NCBI GenBank assembly: GCA_945869955.1
Contig: CAMBQP010000026.1
Location: 1 to 40,142 of the forward strand
Reading direction: 5' to 3'
DNA length: 40,142 nt
Origin: Schlesneria paludicola DSM 18645
GTDB lineage: Bacteria; Planctomycetota; Planctomycetia; Planctomycetales; Planctomycetaceae
Both the position numbers and the translations under genes were made by a program. Positions 32,464-40,142 of this stretch are shown here, one piece after another. Each line of letters starts with the position of its first letter. Position 1 is the first letter of the stretch. The notes beneath the pieces were generated by a model that ran no database searches, was not told where the DNA came from, and was given only the letters and a program-made list of their open reading frames with translations.

Positions 32464-32542
32464 GAAACCTCAAACTGGTATTTCTAATCAACAACCTCAC
32501 CGGCTGTTAAAATCCGGGCTCAGGCCCTTGGGAAACGGAATC

Positions 32543-35500
32543 CTACAGCTTTCGCTTGACTTCTTCGATCTTGAAGGCTTCCAACAAGTCCCCCTCTTTC
32601 ACATCGTTAAAGTTTTCCAGACGAATACCGCATTCCATCCCCTCGCGGACATCGCGAACATCCTCTTTTTCTCGTTTCAGCGAGGCGATCCCATAAGTAT
32701 TAATGACCCGTTGCTCACGAATCAAATGCATCCGACTTGATCGCTCGATCGAACCATTCAGCACTCGACACCCAGCAATCGTTCCATAACGAGTAATACT
32801 AAACGTTCGCAGCACGATGGCACGACCTGTCGCGACTTCTTTCTGCTCGGGTTTCAGCATCCCTTCGAGGATCTTGTGAATTTCGTCCATCACCTCGTAA
32901 ATGATATTGTACCGACGGATCTCGACCCCTTCTTGTTGAGACAACAATTGGGCACGATCGTCTGCAATCACGTGGAAGGCGAAAATCACCGCTTTTGACG
33001 CAGCCGCCAAATAAACGTCGCTCTCGTTAACCCCACCCACCCCTTGATGCAGTAACTTGACCCGAACTTCTGGATGCTCAAACTTCCCAAGTTCATTGCG
33101 AATCGCTTCCAATGAACCAGGAGTATCGGCCTTCACGATAACCGCCAAATCCCGAATTTCGCCTTCTGCGGCAGCATTCAGAATGTCTTCCAGCGTTCGC
33201 TTGCCACCCATGTTGGCCAGTTCTGAGGCACGACCCTTCTGTCGACGGGCCTCCGCTGCTTCACGCGCGGCATCCACATCGGCCAACACCAGAAATTGAT
33301 CGCCTGGACCAGGGACAATATCCAACCCCGCCACCTTCACCGGTGTCGAGGGGAGTGCCTCGGTCAGTTCTTCATCCCGTTCGTTGTACATGGCGCGGAT
33401 ACGGCCATAAGCCCCACCACACAAGACCACGTCACCGACTCGCAACGTTCCCCGCTGAACAATCAACCAAGCCAATGGGCCGCGACCTTCATCACGGAAC
33501 GCCTCTAGGCAAGCCCCCGAGGCAGGTCGGTCAGGATTGGCCGTAAATTCATGCAATTCTGCGGTTAACAATACGGTATCGAGCAGCTCTTTCAACCCCT
33601 GACCCGTCAGGCCCGAAGTACGAATCACTTCAACGTCCCCGCCCCATTCGGCGGCCAATACATTCTGTGCCGACAATTCCGTCAGCACACGCTGCTCGTT
33701 CCGATCAGGCAAGTCGACCTTGTTCATCGCCACAATCAACGGCACATTCGCTGCACGGGCATGAGAAATACACTCGATCGTCTGCGGCATCACCCCATCA
33801 TTCGCAGCAACAACCAGCACAACAATGTCCGTGACATTGGCACCACGAGCACGCATCTCACCAAACGCGGCGTGACCAGGAGTGTCCACAAACGTTAATT
33901 TATGGCCATTGTGTTCGATCTGATAGGCCGCAATATGCTGGGTAATTCCACCATATTCTGAAGCCGCAACGTTCGCGGATCGCAACTTATCGACCAATGT
34001 GGTTTTACCATGGTCGACATGCCCCAGGATCGTGATGATTGGCGGTCGTTCTCGAATATCCTCAGGACGATCTTCTCCTGAAGCGACTTCCGTGACCTCA
34101 TCTTCAATCGTTTTCGGATGATGAATCTGCAAATCCACACCCAGCTCAAGACAGACCTCAATCGCAACGTCCTCTTCGAGAGCCGAATTGATCGTCACCA
34201 TATCGCCACGCTGCCACAAAATCTGAATGATCGACTTCGCAGGCCTTCCAATCCCTTCCGAGAGCGAGCGTACTGTCAAAGGCAGCTCTAACTCGGCGGT
34301 AGACTTCAACGGAATTGGCCCGGAACGACGATTTGGCTTCGGGCGAGCGCGAGATCCTCGGCCACCACGATCTTCTTCCTCGTCGATATCTTTCAACGAG
34401 ACCTTCCGACGCTGGTTCCGTGCATCCTGCAGGGACGCACCACCCACGTGCTTCTTGGCCTTCAGATCTTCTGGCTCGTCGTCCCCAACCTTCTTCTTGG
34501 TCGTGGTTTCGACTCGCTTCCGAACGATCGGCCCGAGCGGTGCCTCTTTCGTCGGAGAATCGGCGTTGAACCGTTGAGTAGGCCGCTGTGGAGCCGCCTC
34601 TTCCGGTTTCGGAGTCTTGGTTGTCGGTGGAGCTTTAAACTTGGGAATCTCTGCGATCAATGGGCCCGCTGCCTTGACTCGCTTAATTGGAGCGGTCGGA
34701 GCACCAGTCGCCCCCTTCGCCCCACCAATCTCAGCTGTCCCGCGAGAAACCATCACCCGCATCGACTTCTGAGGCTGTACAGGAGCCGCAAAATCCGATC
34801 GGGCTGTCGGAGGAGGAGCAGGTGTCCCCTTTTCCACGACCGGCACCGCAGGACGAGATTTTGGAGGAGCGAGCGGGCTCCCTGGGACCGGCTTTGGTAT
34901 CGGAATCCGTGCTTGTGGCTTGACCACTTCCGGCGCAGGCGCCCCCCCCTTTTCAGGCGCAGACGGAATCACTTTCACCTGAGGCGCCACAACGACCGGT
35001 ATGATCGGTGTCGAGACTGGCGAGATCGTTGCAGAATTCACCGACGAAACGACTTCCACTGCAGGGACTGCTTCGGGGCTCACCACTGCGGCGACAATCT
35101 CTGGAACGACCACCTCTTCGATGGGGGGCGTGATCGAGACAATCACCGGCTCCAATTCCGCTTCCGAAACCAATTGATCAATTGACTGAACCAGATCAAC
35201 AGAACTTGAATCAGAGTGATCCGACTTAACGACTTCCCGCTCGGAGAGTGCTTTCCCTGAGCTGACCGGCTCGGCGACAACCGGATCTGAATACGGCTTA
35301 ACACCAACTCCCTTTTGCGGATCCAGATCGACGGGGCGCGATCGGGGAACCATTAACGGAGGTTTACCCCCCATCATGCGAATGGGGCGTTGTTTGGCAG
35401 CAAGATCAACCACCGGCTCACGAGTCCCGGCAGTTGCTGCGATCGGAGCAGCACCGGTAGAGGGAATAGAATGTCCCGCTCCCCGAACAATGTCCAGCAC

Positions 35501-35635
35501 GCGATCGCGCTCTTCAGGCGAAATACTCGCCAAAGCGGAATTCTTGATCGTGATCCCGGCTTTCGCACAGTGATCAATCAATAACTTACTGTCGATATCA
35601 AGCTCTTTGGCAAGAGCGAAGATCCGGATTTTCAA
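32543..35635 (-). CDS. infB: Translation initiation factor IF-2
   Basis: A 1030-residue protein starting at TTG (35635), with AAGGA eight bases upstream, so the protein begins [20 protein letters not shown] (initiator read as Met), the standard IF2_N domain start. A long Pro/Ala/Val-rich linker (about 60-430) follows, then a second IF2_N-type helix region ([19 protein letters not shown], about 445-500). The GTPase domain holds GHVDHGKT (538-545), DTPGH, NKVD and the G5-type segment RTSGLTGQG, which lacks the usual SAK. Domains II to IV end with GLENF-like [16 protein letters not shown]-2 delivers initiator tRNA to the 30S subunit and promotes subunit joining. The frame stays open upstream to 35947 (GTG) without a binding site. 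It follows nusA after 423 bases, an unusually wide spacing. Confidence 0.97.
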   Translation of the reverse strand: MKIRIFALAKELDIDSKLLIDHCAKAGITIKNSALASISPEERDRVLDIVRGAGHSIPSTGAAPIAATAGTREPVVDLAAKQRPIRMMGGKPPLMVPRSRPVDLDPQKGVGVKPYSDPVVAEPVSSGKALSEREVVKSDHSDSSSVDLVQSIDQLVSEAELEPVIVSITPPIEEVVVPEIVAAVVSPEAVPAVEVVSSVNSATISPVSTPIIPVVVAPQVKVIPSAPEKGGAPAPEVVKPQARIPIPKPVPGSPLAPPKSRPAVPVVEKGTPAPPPTARSDFAAPVQPQKSMRVMVSRGTAEIGGAKGATGAPTAPIKRVKAAGPLIAEIPKFKAPPTTKTPKPEEAAPQRPTQRFNADSPTKEAPLGPIVRKRVETTTKKKVGDDEPEDLKAKKHVGGASLQDARNQRRKVSLKDIDEEEDRGGRGSRARPKPNRRSGPIPLKSTAELELPLTVRSLSEGIGRPAKSIIQILWQRGDMVTINSALEEDVAIEVCLELGVDLQIHHPKTIEDEVTEVASGEDRPEDIRERPPIITILGHVDHGKTTLVDKLRSANVAASEYGGITQHIAAYQIEHNGHKLTFVDTPGHAAFGEMRARGANVTDIVVLVVAANDGVMPQTIECISHARAANVPLIVAMNKVDLPDRNEQRVLTELSAQNVLAAEWGGDVEVIRTSGLTGQGLKELLDTVLLTAELHEFTANPDRPASGACLEAFRDEGRGPLAWLIVQRGTLRVGDVVLCGGAYGRIRAMYNERDEELTEALPSTPVKVAGLDIVPGPGDQFLVLADVDAAREAAEARRQKGRASELANMGGKRTLEDILNAAAEGEIRDLAVIVKADTPGSLEAIRNELGKFEHPEVRVKLLHQGVGGVNESDVYLAAASKAVIFAFHVIADDRAQLLSQQEGVEIRRYNIIYEVMDEIHKILEGMLKPEQKEVATGRAIVLRTFSITRYGTIAGCRVLNGSIERSSRMHLIREQRVINTYGIASLKREKEDVRDVREGMECGIRLENFNDVKEGDLLEAFKIEEVKRKL

Positions 35636-36058
35636 ACGCGAGTCCTTCGTGGGAAATGCCCGACCGGCCCTGCCGGCTGATCTGCAACGACAAAGGAATA
35701 CGCCGGAAAGCCACGCTCGGCCCCCCGGCACCTTTGCCCGTAAACTAGTTCTCTCAAACGCCACTCGATATTGACTGAAATCAAACCAGGATTTCCCTAC
35801 GCGGAAAACCAACTGCCAGCCAATCCGACTCACCAGCATCTCGTTCATTTTGCGATGACGACGTTGAACTTCGGGCTGCCAACCCAAATCAGCATGTCTT
35901 ACGGGCTTCGATGTTTCCCTAAAAGAGACTTTACGCACCCTCGACACAAACGTGATTCACAACTGTGTCGAGACTTTCAGTTTTCAGTCTTCATGTTTCA
36001 GTCACATTCGCTGTCAACTCAATCATAGAAAACTCGTCAAACAAAACTCATCACAGAC
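35636..36058. other. Gap between nusA and infB
   Basis: About 420 bases. It holds no supported gene; the infB frame is open through most of it. It contains the hairpin at 35940-35972 and, on the minus strand around 36005-35970, three ACTGAA cores in a short A-rich stretch. There is no clear promoter, although a TTGACA occurs on the minus strand near 36018-36013 with no good -10. Confidence 0.45.
35940..35972 (-). promoter_or_regulatory. Hairpin between nusA and infB
   Basis: CTCGACACA (35940-35948) pairs perfectly with TGTGTCGAG (35964-35972). Inside, GTGA and TCAC can pair again, flanked by symmetric AAC spacers. It lies about 87 bases after the nusA stop on the minus strand and has no U-tract, so it may be a processing or attenuation element rather than a terminator. 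Confidence 0.5.
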
Positions 36059-37429
36059 TTAGACATCCCCGCCAATCGCAGCAGAATCCGCTCCACCAGA
36101 ATCCAAATGCTCGATCCCTGGCGGAACCTCCACAGCGATGCCCGCATCCTCATTCAATTCAACCGACTCAACCTTTTCGACGATACGCGGCGACCGTCGC
36201 TCTTGCTCTTGTCGATCATGCTCTTGATTCGAATGCATTTTATCCTGCACACGCCGTTGACGCTGTTCTTGCTCTAATCGCTCACTCTCACGCTCAGCAT
36301 GCTCAACAACAACATCACACTGTTCTTCCGTCAATCCACCCATCTCGGCCAACTGATCAGGCTCAATCACAGACAAGTCGTCAAAACTCAAAAAACCCTG
36401 TGCAACTAAACTCTCTGCCAAATCGGCGGTGACACCCGGTGTCTCAGAAAAGGCCTGAACTGCCCGCTCAAGCTGTTCATCAAGCTCTTCACGAGTCATC
36501 ACCTCGATATCCCAACCGACCAGCTTCGACGCCAACCGCACGTTTTGACCACGCTTCCCAATCGCCAGCGACAATTGATCGTCCCGTACGAGCACAATCA
36601 CACGCCCCAACATCGGACAAAGAATCACATCTTCGACTTCAGCGGGTTGCAACGCATTGGGAACCAGCACCTGCAGCGAATCATTCCACCGCACAATATC
36701 GATCTTCTCGTCACCTAACTCACCGGTAATATTCTTGATCCGAGCCCCGCGAACACCGACACAGGCCCCGACCGCATCAATATTATTATCAAAACAGCTG
36801 ACGGCAACCTTTGAGCGATAACCGGCCTCACGAGCCAGCGAACGAACTTCGATAATCCGCTCAGAAACTTCAGGAATTTCAATCTCAAACAGACGCCGCA
36901 CAAACTCGACATGCGTCCGCGATAAAATAATCTTGACCCGACTTCCCGACTTGCGCACTTCGAGCACAATCGCCCGCACACGATCACCTACCCGAAAACC
37001 CTCACCAGGAATCTGCTCGCCCCGCGGCAGCAATCCCTCGACCTTACCCAGATTGATCACCGACGAACCACCCTCAAGCTTTGAGACAGTCCCGGTAACA
37101 ATCTGATTTCGCTGATCAACATACTCATCAAACAAGGCATCACGTTCGGCCTCGCGAATCTTCTGAATCATTACCTGCTTGGCAGTCTGCGCCGAAACCC
37201 GGCCCAGCAATTCACCCAGCGCGTCCGAATCAACCTCAACCCCATTGGTCTTGACCGTAGGATGCCCCGAGGAACGCTCAACATGAACCTCGATAACCTC
37301 ATCTTCCCCGTAATGCTTGCGCGCAGCCGAAAGAATCGCCTGCTCGATCCCCTCGAACACGACTTCTTTATTAATACTCTTATCTCTGTGAATCGCATCC
37401 ACGATCCGCAAGAGCTCGGGCCCGTTCAT
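36059..37429 (-). CDS. nusA: Transcription termination/antitermination protein NusA
   Basis: A 456-residue protein. The N-terminal RNA-polymerase-binding domain starts [19 protein letters not shown] and runs to about 100. An S1 domain follows (about 108-172, [25 protein letters not shown]), then KH1 ([22 protein letters not shown]) and KH2 ([23 protein letters not shown]) to about 345. The C-terminus carries one helix-hairpin-helix-like segment ([20 protein letters not shown]...) and a charged tail rich in Arg, Glu and Gln (about 400-456). NusA binds RNA polymerase and controls pausing, termination and antitermination. ATG at 37429 has GAGG eight bases upstream. It heads the nusA-infB-rbfA operon; rimP, often upstream of it, is not visible within the window. 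Confidence 0.97.
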   Translation of the reverse strand: MNGPELLRIVDAIHRDKSINKEVVFEGIEQAILSAARKHYGEDEVIEVHVERSSGHPTVKTNGVEVDSDALGELLGRVSAQTAKQVMIQKIREAERDALFDEYVDQRNQIVTGTVSKLEGGSSVINLGKVEGLLPRGEQIPGEGFRVGDRVRAIVLEVRKSGSRVKIILSRTHVEFVRRLFEIEIPEVSERIIEVRSLAREAGYRSKVAVSCFDNNIDAVGACVGVRGARIKNITGELGDEKIDIVRWNDSLQVLVPNALQPAEVEDVILCPMLGRVIVLVRDDQLSLAIGKRGQNVRLASKLVGWDIEVMTREELDEQLERAVQAFSETPGVTADLAESLVAQGFLSFDDLSVIEPDQLAEMGGLTEEQCDVVVEHAERESERLEQEQRQRRVQDKMHSNQEHDRQEQERRSPRIVEKVESVELNEDAGIAVEVPPGIEHLDSGGADSAAIGGDV

Positions 37430-37495
37430 TGCATTACCTCTATTGCCGAGCGGCGAAGCCTCCGACGATGAGCAACCGCCACAAGTTTCGCCTCT

Positions 37496-37525
37496 AAAAA
37501 CAAAAAAAGCGGGCACAAGTCCCAC
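37496..37525 (-). terminator. Terminator-like hairpin in the nusA leader
   Basis: On the minus strand GTGGG (37525-37521) pairs with CCCGC (37513-37509; one G-U pair) around a seven-base loop, followed immediately by seven T, a G and five T (37508-37496). This is the form of an intrinsic terminator with a strong U-tract, about 67 bases before the nusA ATG. It may be an attenuator of nusA or the end of an upstream transcript. Confidence 0.5.
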
Positions 37526-37867
37526 TTCGTTCGCAGACAGCCCTGTTACAAGCCGACCATGACACCTGAATCACAACCGGACCTCCGATTGCCATTTGCG
37601 GCATCCACCAGGAACCTGCCAAATTTCAGGCTACATGGACAATGACTCCGCTCAGAAGCTGAGACTCGATACCGCACATCATGAATGTTCTTCCACCGGA
37701 CTTCGCCTCAGACGGTCTTTCTTGTCTGTCGATCTGCAGAGGAACATTCCTTCCGTGCTGACTTTACAATACTGATCCGCACCCGTCATGTCAAGGAGTT
37801 GCGATCGGTTCGCCTTGAATCAGGACAGGGTATCCCCAACGAATCTGCCGAGTTTTGCAAGCACATG

Positions 37868-37896
37868 TTGACTCAATCGCTACTTCCGGATTGAAT
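37868..37896 (+). promoter_or_regulatory. Promoter candidate for the exported TPR gene
   Basis: TTGACT (37868-37873) and TTGAAT (37891-37896) are 17 bases apart. The start of transcription would be near 37903, about 43 bases before ATG at 37946. Judged by eye. Confidence 0.35.
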
Positions 37897-37945
37897 CATA
37901 TCTTGGACATGCTGTTTTGCTGACTGTCAACTCCGGGAGTGATCC

Positions 37946-39361
37946 ATGTTTCGTACCTGTTGGATGCTGGTTTTTCTCTGCACAGCCTCAATCGTGGCTG
38001 CCCAGGCCACCCCTGAACACGAAAAAATGAAAGCCGATGCCGAAGCGGCCTACCAGCAAGCGGACTTTGCCAAGTGTAAAGAACTCACCAGCATGGTGCT
38101 GGCTCAGAACCCCAAAGACCACGCCGCCATGTACTTTCGTGCCAGTTCACGCGTTGAACTCGGGGCTTCCAAACGGGATATCCAAGAATTGCGAGAAGGA
38201 ATCCAGGACGCTCGGGAATCTCTGAAACTCGGTGGGAGCACGGAGATCAATTACTACCTGCCGTACTTGTATGGTATGGTCGCCCTGGCGAATCTCGAAC
38301 AGAAAAAAGAACATGCCACGGTCGCCATTGACGTCTCAAAAGGGGTGCTCGACCGAAAAACACTCAAACCCGAACAACGAGCCAACATCCTCTACCAACG
38401 TGCCGCAGCGTATATTTTCCTCAAAGACATGGGCTTATCCATCGCCGATTTTCAAGAGGCGATCAAGAGCGATCCCAGCCACCTCGGCTCACATGTCGGA
38501 CTGGCGGATGCTTACGTCATGGCAGGCCAACCCGACAAAGCGATCGCCGCATTCACCGCTGCAGTCGAAACCTTTCCCAATAACCACCTCGTGTACAATA
38601 ATCGGGGCCTCTTTCTGCAACAACAGGGGAAATCGGTCGAGGCGCTCAGCGATTTCAACAAGGCCATCGAACTCGACAAAAATTTTGCCGTCGCCTACAC
38701 CAATCGAGGATATACCCTGCAGGGAGTTGGTAAACTGGCTGAAGCCGAACAGGACTTTACCAAATCCCTGGAAATTGACCCACAGAACCCGCTCTTCACC
38801 ACCCTCCGCGGAACCTGCCGTCTCTCACAGGGAAATGTCACGGGAGCCGTCACAGACTACAGCAACGCTGCCAGCCTGAACCCCAAAAATCCCGTGGCCC
38901 AGGCCGACCTCGGCTTCGGCAAATTCTTCTCTCGCGATTTCGCGGGTGCCTACGAAGCATTCAGTGCGGCAGGTCAAATCGACGCCAATAACATGCGATA
39001 CTTGAACCCCTGGAAGCTCTGGTCACTGGTCATGGACGGAAAGGCTGACGCCATCACAGACATTACCGCCATCAGCGCCAATCGTCCGGAAAAAGATCGT
39101 GACTGGATCGACCAATTGGTCCTCTTCCTCAGCGGCAAACTTTCTGAACAAGATCTGGTCGCCTTTGTTGCCAAAACCCCCGACGAAAAAATGAAAAAAC
39201 TCCAGCTTTGCGAAGCCTATTTCTTTATCGCGGAACGCCGCAATCAAGGAAACGATAAAACCAACGCGGATGCTTTCTACAAGCAGGTCCTCCAGACCAA
39301 GGCCAGCCAGCTCTCGGCCTACCGCGGAGCTCAATACGCCCTGAAATCCTTCGAAAAGTAA
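37946..39361 (+). CDS. Exported TPR-repeat protein
   Basis: A 471-residue protein with a signal peptide (MFRTCWMLVFLCTASIVAAQA, cleavage near Ala19/Gln20). The body is made of tetratricopeptide repeats, with clear units YQQADFAKCKELTSMVLAQN, ANILYQRAAAYIFLKDMGLS, AIAAFTAAVETFPNNHLVYN, LSDFNKAIELDKNFAVAYTN, AEQDFTKSLEIDPQNPLF and VTDYSNAASLNPKNPVAQAD. It ends with a helical stretch (KMKKLQLCEAYFFIAERRNQ) of the type often found at the end of TPR superhelices. It probably works outside the cytoplasm as a protein-binding scaffold; no partner is known. GGGAG precedes ATG at 37946 at seven bases. The gene is followed by a strong hairpin and is convergent with the pilT-type gene. Confidence 0.93.
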   Translation: MFRTCWMLVFLCTASIVAAQATPEHEKMKADAEAAYQQADFAKCKELTSMVLAQNPKDHAAMYFRASSRVELGASKRDIQELREGIQDARESLKLGGSTEINYYLPYLYGMVALANLEQKKEHATVAIDVSKGVLDRKTLKPEQRANILYQRAAAYIFLKDMGLSIADFQEAIKSDPSHLGSHVGLADAYVMAGQPDKAIAAFTAAVETFPNNHLVYNNRGLFLQQQGKSVEALSDFNKAIELDKNFAVAYTNRGYTLQGVGKLAEAEQDFTKSLEIDPQNPLFTTLRGTCRLSQGNVTGAVTDYSNAASLNPKNPVAQADLGFGKFFSRDFAGAYEAFSAAGQIDANNMRYLNPWKLWSLVMDGKADAITDITAISANRPEKDRDWIDQLVLFLSGKLSEQDLVAFVAKTPDEKMKKLQLCEAYFFIAERRNQGNDKTNADAFYKQVLQTKASQLSAYRGAQYALKSFEK

Positions 39362-39406
39362 ACCAGGCAAACAGTCAGGCTCGATGAACAGACCCTGATA
39401 AACAGA

Positions 39407-39445
39407 CAGGGAAGCGGTTTCGCACTCGCTTCCCTGTTTGGTTTG
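39407..39445 (+). terminator. Intrinsic-type terminator after the exported TPR gene
   Basis: CAGGGAAGCG (39407-39416) pairs perfectly with CGCTTCCCTG (39427-39436) around a ten-base loop and is followed by TTTGGTTTG. It starts about 45 bases after the TPR stop. The T-rich tail is short, but it fits a plus-strand terminator. Confidence 0.65.
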
Positions 39446-39467
39446 ATCACCCGCCCCAATCCCGCCG

Positions 39468-39545
39468 GGCCCACAACAGGTTCCCACAACAGGTTCCCAC
39501 AATTGGTTCCCACAATTGGTTCCCACAATTGGTTCCCATAATTGG
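39468..39545 (+). repeat. 13-bp tandem repeat (TTCCCACAATTGG), about six copies
   Basis: Units start at 39481 (TTCCCACAACAGG), 39494, 39507 and 39520 (all TTCCCACAATTGG) and 39533 (TTCCCATAATTGG), with a partial diverged copy at 39468-39480. It lies in the convergent region between the TPR gene and the pilT-type gene. The central AATT and flanking CCAATTGTGGG give local dyad symmetry. Function unknown. Confidence 0.9.
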
Positions 39546-39609
39546 GGAAACCTGGCACTGAGGGGGGAACAGCCCGAACCAGCACCGCATTCCATTTCCA
39601 AAACCAGAT

Positions 39610-40142
39610 TTATTTCTGAGCCTTATGACGGATGTGGTCCGGCTCGCGGGCGTTCGAGAGCGCCGTGTCGTAGCTGATCTCTCCTTTTTGATAGAGATCA
39701 AGTAGCGCATTGTCCATCGTCTGCATCTGATGCTTTCGACCAGTCTGCATCTCGTTATAGATCTGGTGCACCTCGCGGCTGCGGATGTGATTGCGAACCG
39801 CATTGGTTGCAATACAAACTTCGGTCGCCATGATCTGTCCATTTCCATCCGCCCGGGGTAACAACTTCTGCGAGATAATCGCCTGCAAACTATTGGCGAC
39901 TTGCATCACAATCGAATTTTGCTGATCTGCGGGAAAGACGCTGAAAATTCGCTGAACCGTTTGCACCGAATCCGGCGTATGCAGCGTCGCCAAAACCAGG
40001 TGTCCCGTCTCGGCAGCCATGAGCGCCGTCTCGATGGTTTCGAGGTTTCTCATCTCACCAATCACGATGACGTCGGGGTCCTGTCGCAGCACATGCACCA
40101 GCGCGGTTCGAAACGAATGAACGTCCGTCATCACCTCTTGCT
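39610..40142 (-). CDS. PilT/PilU-type twitching motility ATPase, C-terminal part (truncated by window edge)
   Basis: The minus-strand frame runs in from the right edge (QEVMTDVHSFRTALVHVLRQ) to its stop at 39610, about 177 residues, so the N-terminal domain and the Walker A loop are outside the window. Visible landmarks are DPDVIVIGEMRNLETIETAL (Walker B with the Glu, and the arginine-bearing segment), ETGHLVLATLHTPDSVQTVQRI (His box with HTPDS) and QAIISQKLLPR, as in type IV pilus retraction ATPases. PilT powers pilus disassembly on the cytoplasmic face of the inner membrane. The C-terminus (YDTALSNAREPDHIRHKAQK) is typical of PilT. No other pilus gene is visible in the window. The methionine at 40131 is internal, not a start. 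Confidence 0.92.
   Translation of the reverse strand, partial: QEVMTDVHSFRTALVHVLRQDPDVIVIGEMRNLETIETALMAAETGHLVLATLHTPDSVQTVQRIFSVFPADQQNSIVMQVANSLQAIISQKLLPRADGNGQIMATEVCIATNAVRNHIRSREVHQIYNEMQTGRKHQMQTMDNALLDLYQKGEISYDTALSNAREPDHIRHKAQK

Larger units (their letters stand above)
37430..37945. other. Divergent region between nusA and an exported TPR gene
   Basis: About 515 bases without a supported gene. It contains the terminator-like leader hairpin at 37496-37525 on the minus strand and a plus-strand promoter candidate at 37868-37896. One plus-strand frame (37685-37894) has no domain and no binding site and is rejected. Confidence 0.45.

Noticed and set aside
35636-35947. 104-residue N-terminal extension of IF-2 starting at GTG 35947
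   Set aside because: It lacks a ribosome binding site and known IF-2 sequence; the IF2_N domain begins at TTG 35635 with a good AAGGA.
37685-37894. Small plus-strand gene upstream of the TPR gene
   Set aside because: No domain and no binding site; the region contains a promoter candidate instead.
39447-39848. Minus-strand frame running through the 13-bp repeat into the pilT-type gene
   Set aside because: The frame exists because the 13-bp repeat happens to lack stops; it overlaps the clear PilT frame.

Overview
This window looks like a chromosomal piece of a Planctomycetota bacterium. The evidence is a combination of families that are abundant in that phylum: a DUF1559 prepilin-like protein, a DUF1501 protein with a twin-arginine signal, several secreted PQQ-like beta-propellers, a small Gly-rich lipoprotein, an FGE/SUMF1-fold secreted protein, a CehA/McbA-type PHP protein, and a large-protein N-terminus carrying a LEPRQLL motif followed by an IPT/TIG domain. 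There is no transposase, phage gene, CRISPR array or RNA gene that I can support.

Layout. 1-386 (-) is the N-terminal part of a probable large exported protein. 903-1259 (+) is a DUF3088 protein. 1491-1860 is a repeat island with about 50-bp inverted arms. 1849-6141 (-) is a run of FAD oxidoreductase, SDR/DUF2867 protein and aldehyde dehydrogenase. 6363-8856 (-) holds a PQQ-like propeller and RodA. 9159-10436 (+) is another propeller. 10542-17320 (-) is a typical planctomycete export block: DUF1501, FGE-fold protein, lipoprotein, DUF1559 protein and a propeller-NHL fusion. 17779-18261 (-) is an unknown exported protein. 18783-20896 is a convergent pair, fatty acyl desaturase and YheT-type hydrolase. 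21258-27244 (+) is a three-gene secreted hydrolase cluster: PHP/CehA, propeller, and an esterase-SGNH fusion. 27315-30537 (-) holds YebC and a large TPR protein. 30711-37429 (-) is a nusA-infB-rbfA operon extended by an unusual endonuclease III-like protein with a 9-residue repeat tail. 37946-39361 (+) is an exported TPR protein, and 39610-40142 (-) is the C-terminal part of a PilT-type ATPase.

How the genes fit together. Translation and transcription factors (NusA, IF-2, RbfA) sit in their usual order. RodA supplies cell-wall elongation. The secreted propellers, hydrolases and signal-peptide proteins fit the large exported proteome of planctomycetes. Start codons were chosen by domain boundaries and upstream Shine-Dalgarno sequences; several genes use GTG or TTG (FAD oxidoreductase, RodA, desaturase, IF-2).

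Most worth a second look: the repeat-tailed endonuclease III-like gene in the nusA operon, the acidic tail on RbfA, a terminator-like hairpin with U-tract in the nusA leader and a second hairpin between nusA and infB, the esterase-SGNH fusion with its secreted neighbours, the FGE-fold protein without the catalytic cysteine pair, and several tandem or inverted repeat islands.
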